In this document: piece after piece, positions 33,681-44,791 of the stretch
Numbering within the stretch: the first letter of the stretch is position 1
Layout of the letters: every line of letters starts with the position of its first letter
Origin: Adiantum capillus-veneris
Lineage: Eukaryota > Streptophyta > Polypodiopsida > Polypodiales > Pteridaceae
Length of the DNA stretch: 64,000 nucleotides
Assembly (NCBI GenBank): GCA_014529385.2
Contig: CM043959.1
Span: 91,739,529-91,803,528, forward strand
Direction: 5' to 3'
Made by a program: the position numbers and the translations under genes
The notes under the pieces: model-generated
Databases searched by the model: none
What the model saw: only the letters and a program-made list of their open reading frames with translations
Told to the model about the DNA's origin: nothing

Positions 33681-34973
33681 GTGCGTTTTCTATGTGCATT
33701 GGCAGCTTATTTTGGTTGGGATGTACATCAATCAGACATTGTTACTGCTTTCTTGAATGGTGACATATTTGAGGAAGTTTATGTAACGCAGCCTCGCGGT
33801 TTTGTCATAAAAGGACAAGAGGACAAAGTGTGCAAATGTAACAAGGCTTTGTATGGGTTGAAGCAATCTCCTCGTGCTTGGTATGAGAAAGCTGACACTC
33901 ATTTGGTCAAACAAGGCTTTCGTAACAGTCCAACAAAAAGCACATTGTATGTAAAGCGTGAGGATGATGTACTTCTCATTATGGTTCTTTATGTTGATGA
34001 TTTGCTGATCACTGGACCAAATGAGAGACACATTGCTGAATTTAAGGCTGATTTGAATGATACTTTCAAGATGAAAGATTTGGGTTTGTTGCATCATTAC
34101 TTGGGTATAGGTTGTTGCATCATTACTTGGGTATACAGTTTAAGCAGTGTGATGGTGGTATTGCCTTGTGTCAGAAAAGTTACATAGAGACATTGCTATG
34201 TAATTTTGGACTTGAGGATTGCAAACCTATTGCCACTCCCATGGAAACAGGTTTGAAGTTGAGTCTACATGATGCTGGCGATCCTGCAGATGTCACTCTT
34301 TACCAAACTGCTGTTGGCTGCCTCATTTATGTATGCAACACGAGGCCGGATATTCAGTTTACAGTCTCACAGGTCAGCAGATTTATGCATAGCCTAGGGT
34401 CTAAGCATTGGCAGGCTGTCAAGAGGATTTTCCGCTACCTTAGTGGCACTTTACATCTTGGCTTGTTTTATCCCAAGGGGGGATCATTGCCGCCAGACTT
34501 ACATGCTTTTTCGGACTCAGATTGGGCTGGTTGTTTTGACACGCGAGTGTCCACAAGTGGTTTTTGTTTCATGCTTGGCAGTTCATGTATATCATGGTTG
34601 AGCAAGAAGCAACCTACTGTGGCCACTTCAAATTGTGAGGCTGAGTACAGGGCAGTCTTCACAGCTACGGTTGAGTGTGTATGGCTCAGACGCCTTATGG
34701 CTGATTTGGGTGTTGGACAGGACACTGCCAACACTATCTACATTGACAGTCAGAGCCCATTGGCAGTTGCAAGGAACCCAGTTTTTCATGCTTGCACAAA
34801 GCACATTGAGGTGCATTACCACTATGTCAGGGAGAGGCTCTCAGCAGGAGAGATCAGCTTGGCTTATGTACCAACATAGGACAACCTTGCAGATCTTTTC
34901 ACAAAGGCATTGTCTCGTGAGAAGCTTGAAGCTTTCCGCAAAGCTTTGGGCTTACTCCCCTTTGTGGACTGAT
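33681..34973 (+). pseudogene. Copia-B reverse transcriptase / RNase H (non-inverted part)
   Basis: Frames 33681-34187 and 34112-34879 match Copia-A from about residue 1009 to the end, including YVDDLLI and the RNase H motif (here NCEAEY). A 28-base tandem duplication near 34080-34135 shifts the frame, and TAG at about 34877 replaces the CAG of Copia-A. Confidence 0.88.
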
Positions 34974-35047
34974 CCTGTCCTCAGGGCATGGCACTTCCCT
35001 TTACTCATGTGCCAGCTCTCGTTCACCGCATCACTCCAGGGGGGATT

Positions 35048-35274
35048 TGTTACCATATGCATGTGGTAGTGATGTGTGTGAACACACTAGGACCGCCGTG
35101 GCATTTTTTCCCTCTTTAGGAGGTTTTTTCCCCCGTGCATTGTATATACGCCCATCACTCTAGGGCTATCTATTTTTCCATTGCACACTAAGTAACACAC
35201 TCTCTATTGTGTGCCTTGAGCTTCCTTCGTCTTCTCCAAGCTGTGTGTGTTTCTCTGCAACCCTAATTCCAACA
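35048..35274 (+). repeat. Copia-B 3' LTR
   Basis: 227 bases with the same ends as the Copia-A LTRs, preceded by a GGGGGGA polypurine tract and followed by the GTGTT duplication. Confidence 0.92.
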
Positions 35275-35279
35275 GTGTT

Positions 35280-35774
35280 GTGGATGCCGCCTGGTCTCAG
35301 CTGAACGAGCGCTAGCTTTTGTTTCTTGGATTCTAAATGTATGCAGCAAGCTTTTTGATCGGGGTTGACACTGCCCATGGTATGTATGTCGTTGAGGGGT
35401 CCACAAGCTAAAGGCTCCGTAATGCATCTCCGTCTGGTTGTGGAATCATATACCCAGCAGGGTTTTTGGGTAAGGCCACCTGGTCTCAGCCAAGCCAGAG
35501 TGAGCTAGTGCTTCTCATTGCGTTTGTGGCCGGGTACTGGCTTGCAGGCTAGACTACGCCCCTATTCTCATCGTACTTGGTTTATGTACGAGCCGAAGTG
35601 CTCCTATCTTATATCTTGCGGTTCTTATAGCCGTGTTGGCTCGTCGAGTCGAGGAGGATATACCCTCGCTCACTTATCAGTGTTTTTGGATTGGTTTCTA
35701 GTGTGCAGCCACTATAGATCCGCACATAGATTCTCTCTTGGGCTTAGTCGAGCCTCGTGTTCATTGTCTTTATC
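35280..35774. other. Flank of Copia-B, no recognised gene
   Basis: Near 35280-35390 the minus strand keeps an open frame that would continue into the relic at 17960-18571 if Copia-B were absent. The rest has no supported coding or repeat. Confidence 0.3.
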
Positions 35775-36012
35775 TCCCATCGAGCGGTGTTGATGACTTT
35801 TGTAGATACAACACAATGTACTTCTGGAATCAAAAGTCTCAAGTGTTCGCCTGCTTCAAAGATTATTGTATCCTTGCCTTCCGTCAACTCGATCTTCCTG
35901 TCTAATTTCTTCGCTTTGGAAATGGAAGAGAGTACATCTCTAAGGAGTTTCAAGGTTTCTGCAAAACTGAGGGGATTCAGCAGTATACAGTCCCCTACTC
36001 TCCTCAACAGAA
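35775..36012 (+). pseudogene. Copia integrase fragment
   Basis: Plus-strand text DDFCRYNTMYFW...SQVFACFKDY, then after a frameshift FGNGREYISKEFQGFCK and YTVPYSPQQN, matches the middle of a Ty1/copia integrase core. It ends at 36012, where the acidic-family relic on the other strand begins. Its sequence differs from Copia-A, so it belongs to another family. Confidence 0.7.
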
Positions 36013-36932
36013 TATACTAATCTTGTTATCTCCGTGGCGGTACATTGCTGACCATCCAAATGTGTCCCTTGCTGCCTGGTACGCCTGGTCTTGTGTCGAG
36101 CACACCTAACCCATCTCGCATCCTCTTGTAATTCGCCCCATCGTGGGGGAATCCAACGGCCATCTGAGGCCAGCATTCGGATCAGCCCCTGCTGATCCAT
36201 TAGGTGTAATCTACGTCTCCGTGCAATGCGTCTACTAAGACCAGAACACAGTTCTAATCCCGCTGGCTTCGCCTTGCATCGACCAAGCGAGTTCCACTGT
36301 GTTGTTATCTCTGCACTTCCGCACATGTGGGTCATTCCATATTCGAATGCATCCCAGCATTGGGTACCTTCTCCTGGGTCCCATACGAGGCCACCTTGCC
36401 CTTTGTCCTTCCCGCATAACCGTCCTCGAGGAGTTATCGTTCCAACCTCGAGACTTCCTTTGTCAAACGTCAGTACATCCTCGCGTACATCGATCCTTAA
36501 CAGGGCTGTCTCTGCCCCAATACTCGCCCGTCCGCTATCTTGACTCCATTCGTGACCACTTGCATCGATGCCCTCAATATCGTGTTTGTCAATCCCACAC
36601 ATACTCTATCAGGTAGCGCTTTACCTCGAACTGAACTCCCAACGTTTCCCGAAACAAGCGTCACCTGACTCGATGGGTCCGCACCAAACGGCTCCCCTTC
36701 GCAATAGATCGCCCGAACTGCCTCTTCCGGCATGTGTAATCCCCTTTTAACGACCATCAGCTGTTTGATCTCGTAACCCTCCATGTAGTACAAAAAAAGT
36801 TCGCGGTTCCTCTGTTGTTCCTTCCTCAACTCTAGGGCTCATTCCGAGTACCATAATCGTCTGGCATCTTGCCTAGTGGTTCCAAATGCTCTTTCTTGCT
36901 TCGATTAGGATCAGGTAACTTGACCCAGATCC
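35940..36932 (-). pseudogene. Acidic-family gene, C-terminal half (split copy)
   Basis: Minus-strand frames 36497-36829 (EEAVRAIYCEGEPFGADPSS) and 35940-36602 (VWDPGEGTQCWDAFEYG, GRCKAKPAGL, DGRWIPPRWGELQ) carry the C-terminal part of the family seen at 15.3-16 kb. From 36932 the frame starting GIWVKLPDPNRSKKEH joins the N-terminal half at 45.8 kb once element C and one CCACT copy are ignored. A stop and frameshift lie near 36840. Function unknown. Confidence 0.55.
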
Positions 36933-36937
36933 CCACT

Positions 36938-38101
36938 TGTAAGTTGCAGCGGAATGAATGTTGTTTTTCTCAAGATGAGTGATCCATATTTGCTCAAGGT
37001 TCCTTTTAGTTCTTATGGAAGGGAGAGCCTTCCGTTCTTAATGGAGAATGTTGTGGTCACGAACAAAGTGAGTGGACACTGTACGTGCAAGTGTATGAGA
37101 CCGAGAGAAAGAGAGAAGAGAGATATGACACCCGAGAGGTTGTAAAACCCTCCTCCGAAGGCCCCACTCTCGTTGGCGAGAGTGGTCTACTTACGATTGC
37201 ACAAAGTAGTACAATGACGATGCAATGGACTAATGCGATTTGGGACTATGTCGATGACGAAGATGGTGACGACGACGACGACGACTTTAGGGCTGAAATC
37301 TGTAGTCTTCTAACTGCTGAAATTCGGGGCTGTTTCGGTGGCTGAAAATGACTGTTTTGGCTGCGTTTTTGAGGGCTGAAAATGACTATCTTCTGCAACC
37401 AACTAGGGCTGAATCTGCTACTGTCTTGACTTCTGAAAACGTTGCTTCTTCTACTGCAAAATGGGCTGAAAACCAAAACGCTGGCAGATTTGGATGGAAC
37501 TGGCAAAAACGCTAGGCAACTGGAAGTGCTGGTGATGGTAGCAATGGAAAACACCAGGCTAGGGGAGACTGTAGGCGATGCCAACACTAGAAATGCTAGA
37601 GGTTGTGGGTGGTGGAGGGAACTGAAAACGCTAGGCTGAATGTTGATGGCGATCAAGCAAGGCTGAAAACGCCAAGTGAGGGGAGGTACTACGGGTTCTT
37701 GCTGAGAAGACGCCTGTTGAGCGGGAAGCTCCTGCTGCTTCTTCTGCCATTGAGTGCTAACTTGGGTTTGCTTATATATTAACTTACCCAATTTGCCCTA
37801 CTCCGTTCCCAACAAAAGTCACTTAATAAATAAGTGAAAATTGTCAAAAATAGGGAAATTAGGCTAAAGTCACCTGAAAAATTCCCAAACTGACTCTAAT
37901 GGAATCTGATGTAAATGCTAATGCTTATGCTGTGTGCAACCAGAGGATATGCATCTACACTAAGTGATTGGGCATGCACGGTCTACGAATTGACTCACAA
38001 AAGTGCCATATCACTTCTAAATCTAGACTGACGGAACTGATTGAACCATGTTATGCTGTAGCTTGTCCACGGACACATAGGGTTGGATGTGTCACGTGAC
38101 A
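36938..38101 (-). repeat. Element C 3' LTR (about 1.16 kb)
   Basis: Aligns with 40137-41035 plus 45559-45819. On the plus strand it begins TGTAAGTTGCAGCGG and ends GTGTCACGTGACA. Contains repeated GGCTGAAAA phrases. ORFs in it are LTR sequence, not genes. Confidence 0.88.
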
Positions 38102-38112
38102 TCCCCTCCTTT

Positions 38113-39684
38113 TCAAAGTGAGGTACTGGTACCGAACTCTATGGCGTCGAGGGAGATCGCCAATAGCATCCGGAATCCTGAAAGGGACTCTTCGCCGGCC
38201 CACTCTGATGTGTGGGTCGTGCGGTACTTAAACTTCATAAATGTCTGCAAAGTGTTCTTCTTTGGGCCGCGCCGAAAGCGACACAAAGTCTGTTGTGGCT
38301 CCTTCGATGCTTCATCTTCGTCCAATTCCATGCTTCGTTCTTCTTCAAGAATCTCCATGGCTGAAAATTCCTGAAACCACTTCCAACACAAAAACATGAA
38401 CATACCCATTTCATGTAAAGTGAGTGGAAAAAATCGTATCTTCCTCAAAGACTGTGCATGCAATGTAGATGAACAAATAGACGGAGTGCCAAACCGTTCA
38501 TCCCATACACGCAAACAATGAGATCCAACCTTTCTTTCCTGATCTAAATCAATCAAATGTGGCAATTCACAATGGAAATGCCTATGCTTGGTGCTCATAC
38601 TTTCATGTGCTCTGTCGACAACTGTGTCGTGCCAAGGAAGAGACATGGAATGTGACTTCCTGACATGCATACTTTTCAACTTTTCATCAAAAATCCGCAT
38701 ACATTCGTGCTCATTCATGATGGAAACGTGCTCAACGTACAATATGTCATGCCTAGGAAAAGGGATCACATAAAGACGTCGACTAAAATATAGGAAACGA
38801 TCATGAATGAAACACTCCATCACTACGTACGAATCAATCATGCGAACACATAATACTTCCTGTAAGTGGTCTTGAGACCTAGGCTCAAGAGCCAAGATCA
38901 GTTCTTCCTGAGGAGGTTCTTTGGACCTAGGCTCAAGAGCCAAGATCAATCCTTCGGGATCTATCGAATCTTCTTGTGGGGGATCCGTGGACCTCGACTC
39001 GAAAGCCAAGATCGATTCGTCGTGATTGATCGAATCTACAACGAGGTTAGCTTCGCTAGAAAAAGCATCAACTAACTCATCATCCTTGTGAACAATCACT
39101 TCATCTTCATGCAACTCATCATGCTTGTGAGAAATCACATCTTGATCATGCAAATCATCATGCTCGTGAGAAATCACATCTTGATCATGCAAATCATCAT
39201 GCTTGTTAGTGTCATCCAAATCATCATGCTTATCATTGTCATTCAAATCATCATGCAAATCATTATCAGTCAATTCATCATGCTTCTCATAATTATGCAA
39301 ATCCTGTGTATCAAGCTTTGGAGAAGAAGAGACTGAGAGAGTCTCCGTTTCGTGAATCTCTTGCATCTGTGTCGGCACTTGAGACAAGAGTCGCAAGAAC
39401 TCTTGCATGTGTCGGTCGCGCTGTTCTAGTATTGCTTTTCTTCCGGCTTCTCTTTCTGCTTTGTCTTCTGTGTCTCTGCGTTTCATTTCTTCCATTCTTG
39501 CTGCACTTGCTTCCCGTTGTAAATTCTGTTCCATAAACAACAGCTCCAACTCTTTCATTGGAGTTACTGCAATCTTTGTCGTAGATGGGGAAGGGTCAGA
39601 AAAACCTCCTGGTGGGGAAAATTCTTCTTCGCCTCTCTCATGCTCATCACCTCCAAGATACATTTTGCTTCGAGTGATGACCAT
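38113..39684 (-). CDS. Element C ORF, 523 aa, unknown function
   Basis: An uninterrupted minus-strand frame inside the LTR element. The N-terminal region has a charged, coiled-coil-like stretch (about residues 44-95, rich in Glu, Arg, Met). A His/Asp-rich repeat follows (DLHDQDVISHEHD and variants, about 125-205), then LALEPRS-containing repeats followed by PPQE or HLQE (about 230-270). The C-terminal half is folded-looking with aromatic and Cys/His residues (WDERFGTPSICSS; MFLCWKWFQEF). No known gag or pol motif is visible. Its conservation as an open frame in a nearly 2-kb interior suggests a structural or gag-like role, but this is inference. Confidence 0.6.
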   Translation of the reverse strand: MVITRSKMYLGGDEHERGEEEFSPPGGFSDPSPSTTKIAVTPMKELELLFMEQNLQREASAARMEEMKRRDTEDKAEREAGRKAILEQRDRHMQEFLRLLSQVPTQMQEIHETETLSVSSSPKLDTQDLHNYEKHDELTDNDLHDDLNDNDKHDDLDDTNKHDDLHDQDVISHEHDDLHDQDVISHKHDELHEDEVIVHKDDELVDAFSSEANLVVDSINHDESILAFESRSTDPPQEDSIDPEGLILALEPRSKEPPQEELILALEPRSQDHLQEVLCVRMIDSYVVMECFIHDRFLYFSRRLYVIPFPRHDILYVEHVSIMNEHECMRIFDEKLKSMHVRKSHSMSLPWHDTVVDRAHESMSTKHRHFHCELPHLIDLDQERKVGSHCLRVWDERFGTPSICSSTLHAQSLRKIRFFPLTLHEMGMFMFLCWKWFQEFSAMEILEEERSMELDEDEASKEPQQTLCRFRRGPKKNTLQTFMKFKYRTTHTSEWAGEESLSGFRMLLAISLDAIEFGTSTSL

Positions 39685-40123
39685 TCTGAAGTCGTGGATT
39701 CTTGTGGTTTTGGGTTCTTAAGTTCACGAGGAACTTGGGTTCTTGAGGGTCTTGGGTTCTTGAGGTTCTTGAGGTTTTCTTTCGCTTGCAAACCGTGTTT
39801 GAGAAGGATCTTCTCTTCACCCGAGTTCTAGTCTTTTCCGCGGGTGCAACCCTTGGCGGCCTTACGCTCACACCAAGGTTGCTTTTTCCCACCTCACGTC
39901 GATTGGCCGGCCGCTAAGTGCACGGTCCTCTCTCAATGAGTGAAAAGAGACACAAGGGGAGGCTGGACAAGCCCTTCTTTTCTGGGATTCCTGTCACTCT
40001 TCAAAAACACGATTAGGAATCGACACGCCCAAGCGAACTTGGGTTCGTGCGACCGCAACAAGCAAAAACAAATTCTTGTGATTCTTGTGGTTCTTTCCTT
40101 GAGTGATACAGAACATTGCCAAA
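39685..40123 (-). other. Element C 5' leader
   Basis: Sequence between the primer-binding site and the ORF. It holds short direct repeats of CTTGGGTTCTTGAGG-like phrases (about 39730-39775). No supported gene. Confidence 0.5.
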
Positions 40124-40135
40124 GCTCTGATACCA
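40124..40135 (-). promoter_or_regulatory. Element C primer-binding site (tRNA-iMet)
   Basis: Minus strand reads TGGTATCAGAGC one base from the 5' LTR that starts at 40137. Confidence 0.9.
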
Positions 40136-41035
40136 ATGTAACATGCAGCGGAATGAATGTTGTTTTTCTCAAGATGAGTGATCCATATTTGCTCAAGGTT
40201 CCTTTTAGTTCTTATGGAACGGAGAGCCTTTCGTTCTTAATGGAGAATGCTATGGTCACGAAAAAAGTGAGTGGACACTGTGCGTGCAAGCGTATGAGAC
40301 TGAGAGAAAGAGAGAAGAGAGATACGACACCCGAGAGGTTGTAAAACCCTCCTCCGAAGGCCCCACTTTCGTCGGCGAGAGTGGTCTACTTACGATTGCA
40401 CAAAGTGGTACAATGACGATGCAATGGACTGATGCGATTTGGGACTATGTCGGTGACGACGATGTGACGACGATGACGACTTTAGGGTTGAAATCTGCAG
40501 TCTTCTAACTGCTGAAATTTGGGGCTGTTTCGGTGGCTGAAAATGACTGTTTTGGCTGCGTTTTCGAGGGCTGAAAATGGCTATCTTCTGCAACCAACTA
40601 GGGCTGAATTTGCTACTGTCTTGACTGCTGAAAACGCTGCTTCTTCTGCTGCGAAACGGGCTGAAAACCAAAACGCTGGCAGATCTGGATGGAACTGGCA
40701 AAAACGCTAGGCAACTGGAAATGCTGGCGATGGTAGCAATGGAAAACGCCAGGCTAGGGGAGACTGTAGGCGATGCCAACACTGGAAACGCCAGAGGCTG
40801 TGGGTGGTGGAGGGAACTGAAAACGCTAGGCTGAATGTTGATGGCGATCAAGCAAGGCTGAAAACGCCAAGTGAGGGGAGGTACTGTGGGTTCTTGCTGA
40901 GAAGACACCTGTTGAGCGGGAAGCTCCTGTTGCTTCTTCTGCCATTGAGTGCTAACTTAGGTTTACTTATATATTAACTTACCCAATTTGCCCTACTCCG
41001 TTCCGAACAAAAGTCACTTAATAAATAAGTGAAAA

Positions 41036-41796
41036 TGTTAGGAAATAAGACGTAGCTAAATAGATAATTGAGTAGATTACTTAATGGAGAGAGACAAATT
41101 TACATACATGAGATTATAGAGTAGAGAGAGAGAGAGAGAGAGTACACACGATATACGTGGTTCACCCAATGTGGGCTACGTCCACGGGAAAGCAGCCACT
41201 CAATGGTTTTAGTACTTCAAAACAAGAAGTAGTTTACAAAGGGATTATACCCTTAATGGAGCTCCCGCCTTGCTTCACTCTCACCACCTCACACTCACCT
41301 TGTTGCATTAACTTCACACTATGAAATGTGTGTAGAAATGGCCTCCTTTTATAGGCCAAAAGGGCTGCCCTCTCTCATGAGAGGCAGCCATGTGTAGCCG
41401 TCCTTGTGTAGATAAGTCCAAATCGGACCCTCCAATCTGCCCATGTGTGGCCGCCCTTGAGAAGACAAGTCCGCTTTTGAATTCGGCCACCGGCCACCGG
41501 CCATTGACTTCCGACCACCGGCCAACCGACGGTTGTTTTTCGACCACTTTTCGACCGCCGTCCGGCCATAATATTCCGGCGAAAAGGAATCTTCTGGCGA
41601 AGGAAAAAAAAAAAGTCTCGGGGTCTTCCGCCCCCGAGGCTCCTAAAGTTGCCCCTGATTTTTTGTCGTGAAAATTTTGGTTTTCGGCGAGTGATTTTCC
41701 TTCACGCACGATGGCTTCTCCTCATAATGGGGGCCTTACAAATGTGCACTTTTACCACATAAAATTACAAGGGTAAATCAGGCTCCATACTTAACA
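41036..41796 (-). repeat. Element D 3' LTR
   Basis: Begins TGTTAGGAAATAAGACG and ends CCATACTTAACA on the plus strand; contains a (GA)n run. A purine run (read on minus, CCAAGTGGGAGAC) borders it at 41797-41809. Confidence 0.9.
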
Positions 41797-41856
41797 GTCT
41801 CCCACTTGGAGACTGATCTCCAAACCAAACCTGTGACTGCTTTCCATCCTGGCTTC

Positions 41857-42333
41857 TTATCCTTTAATGCCGATTGAAGATGAGCAAAAGATCAACTTCT
41901 CCTTGTTGACCACCTTTGTAAACATGTCTGCAGGATTTTCACTTGTATGCACCTTTCCTAGCTTTAGTTGTCCCTCTTCCAAAAGAGTGCGTATGAAGTG
42001 ATATCTCACCTCAATGTGCTTTGTCCTTGAATGAAAGGCTGAGTTCTTCGCAAGATGGATAGCGCTTTGGCTATCACTGTACAAGACACAATTGTCTTGT
42101 TTGAATCCAAGCTCTTCTAAGAATCTGTGAAGCCACAGAATTTCTTTGCTTGCCTCCGTCATTGCTACATACTCTGCTTCCGTGGTAGAAAGTGAAACCA
42201 CTTTCTATAGCTTTGAAGCCCAGCTTACTGTTGTGCCTCCAACCGTGAACACATAGCCAGTAGTGCTCCTTCGAGTATCTTTGTGACCTGCCATATTTGC
42301 ATCAGCATACCCTTCTAGAAAAATATCAGTTCC
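41857..42333 (-). pseudogene. Element D RNase H
   Basis: The minus strand reads [20 protein letters not shown], then SLSTTEAEYVAMTEASKE, SDSQSAIHLAKN and HIEVRYHFIR, the standard copia RNase H series. A TGA near 42331 and a TAG near 42204 (where CAG would give Gln) interrupt it. Confidence 0.85.
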
Positions 42334-43131
42334 TCAAAAATACAAAGCATTTGTTGTTGTCCCTTTTAGATACCTAAGTATCCACTTCACAGCTTGCCAA
42401 TGCTCTTTACCTAGGTTGTCCATGAACCTACTCACAACTCCCACTGCATGTGCAATGTCTGGCCTTGTCCATACCATAGCATACATTAGAGAACCTACCG
42501 CTACAGCATATGGAACTTTAGACGCAGTCCTTGAGTCTTCACCGTCCTCAAGCTCCATGTACTGATCACCTGTTTCTTTTGTTTGTTTTCTTTCCAAGTA
42601 ATCTTTGTACATATTTTGTTCGTTAAAAATTACATCCCTAATCCTTAAGATTTTACCATCTTCAGGATTCCATAGGCGATACCCAAAGTCACCTTCTCCA
42701 TAGCCAATGAAGAAACACTTTTTGGACTTTGCATCTAGCTTTGATCTTAGGCTTCTATCTATGTGCATGAAAGCCTCACACCCAAATACTTTGAGAAATG
42801 CATAATTCACCGGTTTACCTGTCCATGCCTCTTCTGGAACTCCCCCATTCAATGCCGTTGAGGGTGACCGATTGATTAAGTACACAGACGTACTTACAGC
42901 TTCCGCCCAAAGTTCAAGCGGTAGGCCTGCATGTAGCCACATGCTTCGTGCTCGCTCCATGATTGTCATGTTCATCCTTTCCGAAATACCATTTTGTTGA
43001 GGTGTCCTTGGGGTTGTCCTTTGCCTCCGAATGCCATTGCTAGCACAAAAGCTTTCAAAAGCTTGGCTGCAATATTCCCCTCCATTGTCGGATCTGAGGC
43101 ATTTAACCTTGGTACCTATTTCATTCTCCAC
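42334..43131 (-). pseudogene. Element D integrase fused to RT C-terminus (RT core deleted)
   Basis: The integrase half (CLRSDNGGEYCS, TPQQNGISERMN) continues through RVFGCEAFMHIDRSL-type text. Shortly after it the frame jumps from MELEDGEDS directly to KVPYAVAVGSLMYAM and RYLKGTT, which belong to the far end of RT. The RT palm with YVDD is absent. The frame remains open across the join, so the deletion was in frame or is a later repair scar. Confidence 0.88.
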
Positions 43132-43146
43132 AAAGGCTTTCCACCT

Positions 43147-43446
43147 TTAAAATATGGAAAATACATCGGATTTATTCTTCATGACATAAACCCATGTTGT
43201 CCTAGTCGCATCATCTATGAATGTTACATAGTACAATGAGCCACTAAGTGATGGTGTACTTGTACGACCCCAAACATCAGAATGAACCAACTCAAGTTTT
43301 TTATTTTTTCTTTCATTTCCTGATTTTTGAAATTTTACCCTCTTTTGTTTACCATAAACACAATCTTCACAGAATTCTAAGTCCACTTCTTTCAAACCTG
43401 GTAGAAGCTTCTTTGTTTGAAGGATTTGCATTCCTTTGGCACTCAT
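43147..43446 (-). pseudogene. Element D pre-integrase and integrase N-terminus
   Basis: Contains the HHCC-region text (FCEDCVYGKQKRVKF) and LVHSDVWGRTSTPSL with YYVTFIDDATR. It is separated from the gag-protease frame by a TGA in place of Trp (before HYRLGHMS) and from the rest of integrase by a TAA near 43148. Confidence 0.85.
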
Positions 43447-43464
43447 ATGCCCAAGCCGATAGTG

Positions 43465-44727
43465 TCACACCGCACTATCAACTTCTGTAGTTGCTGCACA
43501 AGCTGAAGGTTGCGTGCTAACAATACACAAGTAAAGTGTACCGACCTTTTCTCCCTTGGCAACCACCAAAGATCCTTTTGAGATCTTCCACCGTTTGTTT
43601 CCGAATGCAATGTTGTGACCTTCATCGTCCAATTGTCCTGTAGAGATCAAATTTTTGCGAAGAGAAGGAACATGCCTAACATCTTTAAGCTTCCATTCAT
43701 TTCCGTTAGCAGTTTTGACAGAAAATGTACCTTTGCCGACAATCTCACAAGCTTCATCATCTCCCAAGTATACATACCCAGAATTACCTTTGGTGTAGTC
43801 CTGGAAATGTTGCTTGTGTGGTGTCGCATGGAATGAAGCCCCGGAATCTACTATCCAGGAATTAGACACATTGTCTAATGAGAGAATTAGATCATTTTGC
43901 TCTACTTTACCTGCCACATTGGCCTCCGATGTTGGCTTGTTGTCTTGAGACTCTGTCTCCTTCTTCTTCTTGGACCAGCAATCCTTCTTGATGTGGCCCT
44001 TCTTGCCGCAGTTCCAACATTCAAGAACTGACTTTGTGCGTGACTTGCTCCGCCTTGAGCGATCACGACTCTTTTGGTTTTTGAACCTTTCCTTAGGTCT
44101 TCCTCTTGTTTCCACTGACAATGCAGCACTTGATGATTCTCCTGTGCTTCTCCTTCGTATTTCCTCGCTTAGGAGAACACCCACAACATCATCAAACTTA
44201 AGAGTATTTGTACCAGAGATAGAATTACTTACAGCCATCACAAGGCTGTCCCAACTATCCGGTAGAGATGATAGTATAAGGAGAGCTCGCACTTCGTCAT
44301 CGAAATTGATTTTCACCGATCGAAGTTGACTTATGTTTGTGTTAAAGTCATTTAGGTGTTCTGCAACTGAACCATTCTCTGCCATCTTTAGATTGAACAA
44401 GCGCTTCATAAGAAATACCTTATTGGATGCCGATGATTTCTCGTAGAAGTCGTCAAGTGACTTCATCAAGTCCTCCGTGGTCTTCATGTCCGAAACATTG
44501 AAGGCCACCGTTGACGCCAAGCTTAACCGGATTGTTCCCAGTGCCTTTCGATCAAGGACAATCCATGCTTCATCTGCCATTGTTGCGGGCTTCTTCGCAA
44601 GATCGCCTAGTGGCAGATAGAGGTCCTTCTGGTAGAGATAGTCTTCAATCTGCATCTTCCAACGTTGGTAGTTTTTGCCGTTGAACTTCTCAATCTTGAG
44701 CTTCCCTTCCTCCGCCATAACTCCCAC
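43465..44727 (-). pseudogene. Element D gag and protease
   Basis: A 420-codon open frame starting MGVMAEEGKLKIEKFNGKNY, the typical start of Tnt1-like gag. It contains a CCHC knuckle (CWNCGKKGHIKKDC) and aspartic-protease motif WIVDSGASFHAT. The frame itself is intact; it is a pseudogene only as part of a broken polyprotein. Confidence 0.88.
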
Positions 44728-44777
44728 TCAATTCAAGGAATCCTTTTCATGAGATAACTTAGCTACGAGCAAACCTT

Positions 44778-44789
44778 GCTCTGATACCA
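44778..44789 (-). promoter_or_regulatory. Element D primer-binding site (tRNA-iMet)
   Basis: Minus strand reads TGGTATCAGAGC two bases from the 5' LTR at 44792. Confidence 0.9.
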
Positions 44790-44791
44790 GT

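Larger units (their letters stand above)
18567..35279 (+). mobile_element. Copia-B: Ty1/copia element with internal inversion, hosting two later insertions
   Basis: The 5-base target duplication GTGTT is at 18567-18571 and 35275-35279; the element proper is 18572-35274. It begins with the first ~56 bases of the LTR in plus orientation. From about 18627 to 33680 the element is inverted: the rest of the 5' LTR, the primer site, gag, integrase and the start of RT read on the minus strand. From 33681 to the 3' LTR it is plus again. Compared with Copia-A, about 88 bases of pol and about 39 of the LTR are missing at the breakpoints. The gypsy element lies inside the inverted part. Confidence 0.85.

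Noticed and set aside
37246-37791. 181-codon minus ORF in element C LTR (and its copy at 40390-40908)
   Set aside because: It lies wholly within the LTR, is Ser/Pro-rich low complexity and differs in length between the two LTR copies; most likely chance.
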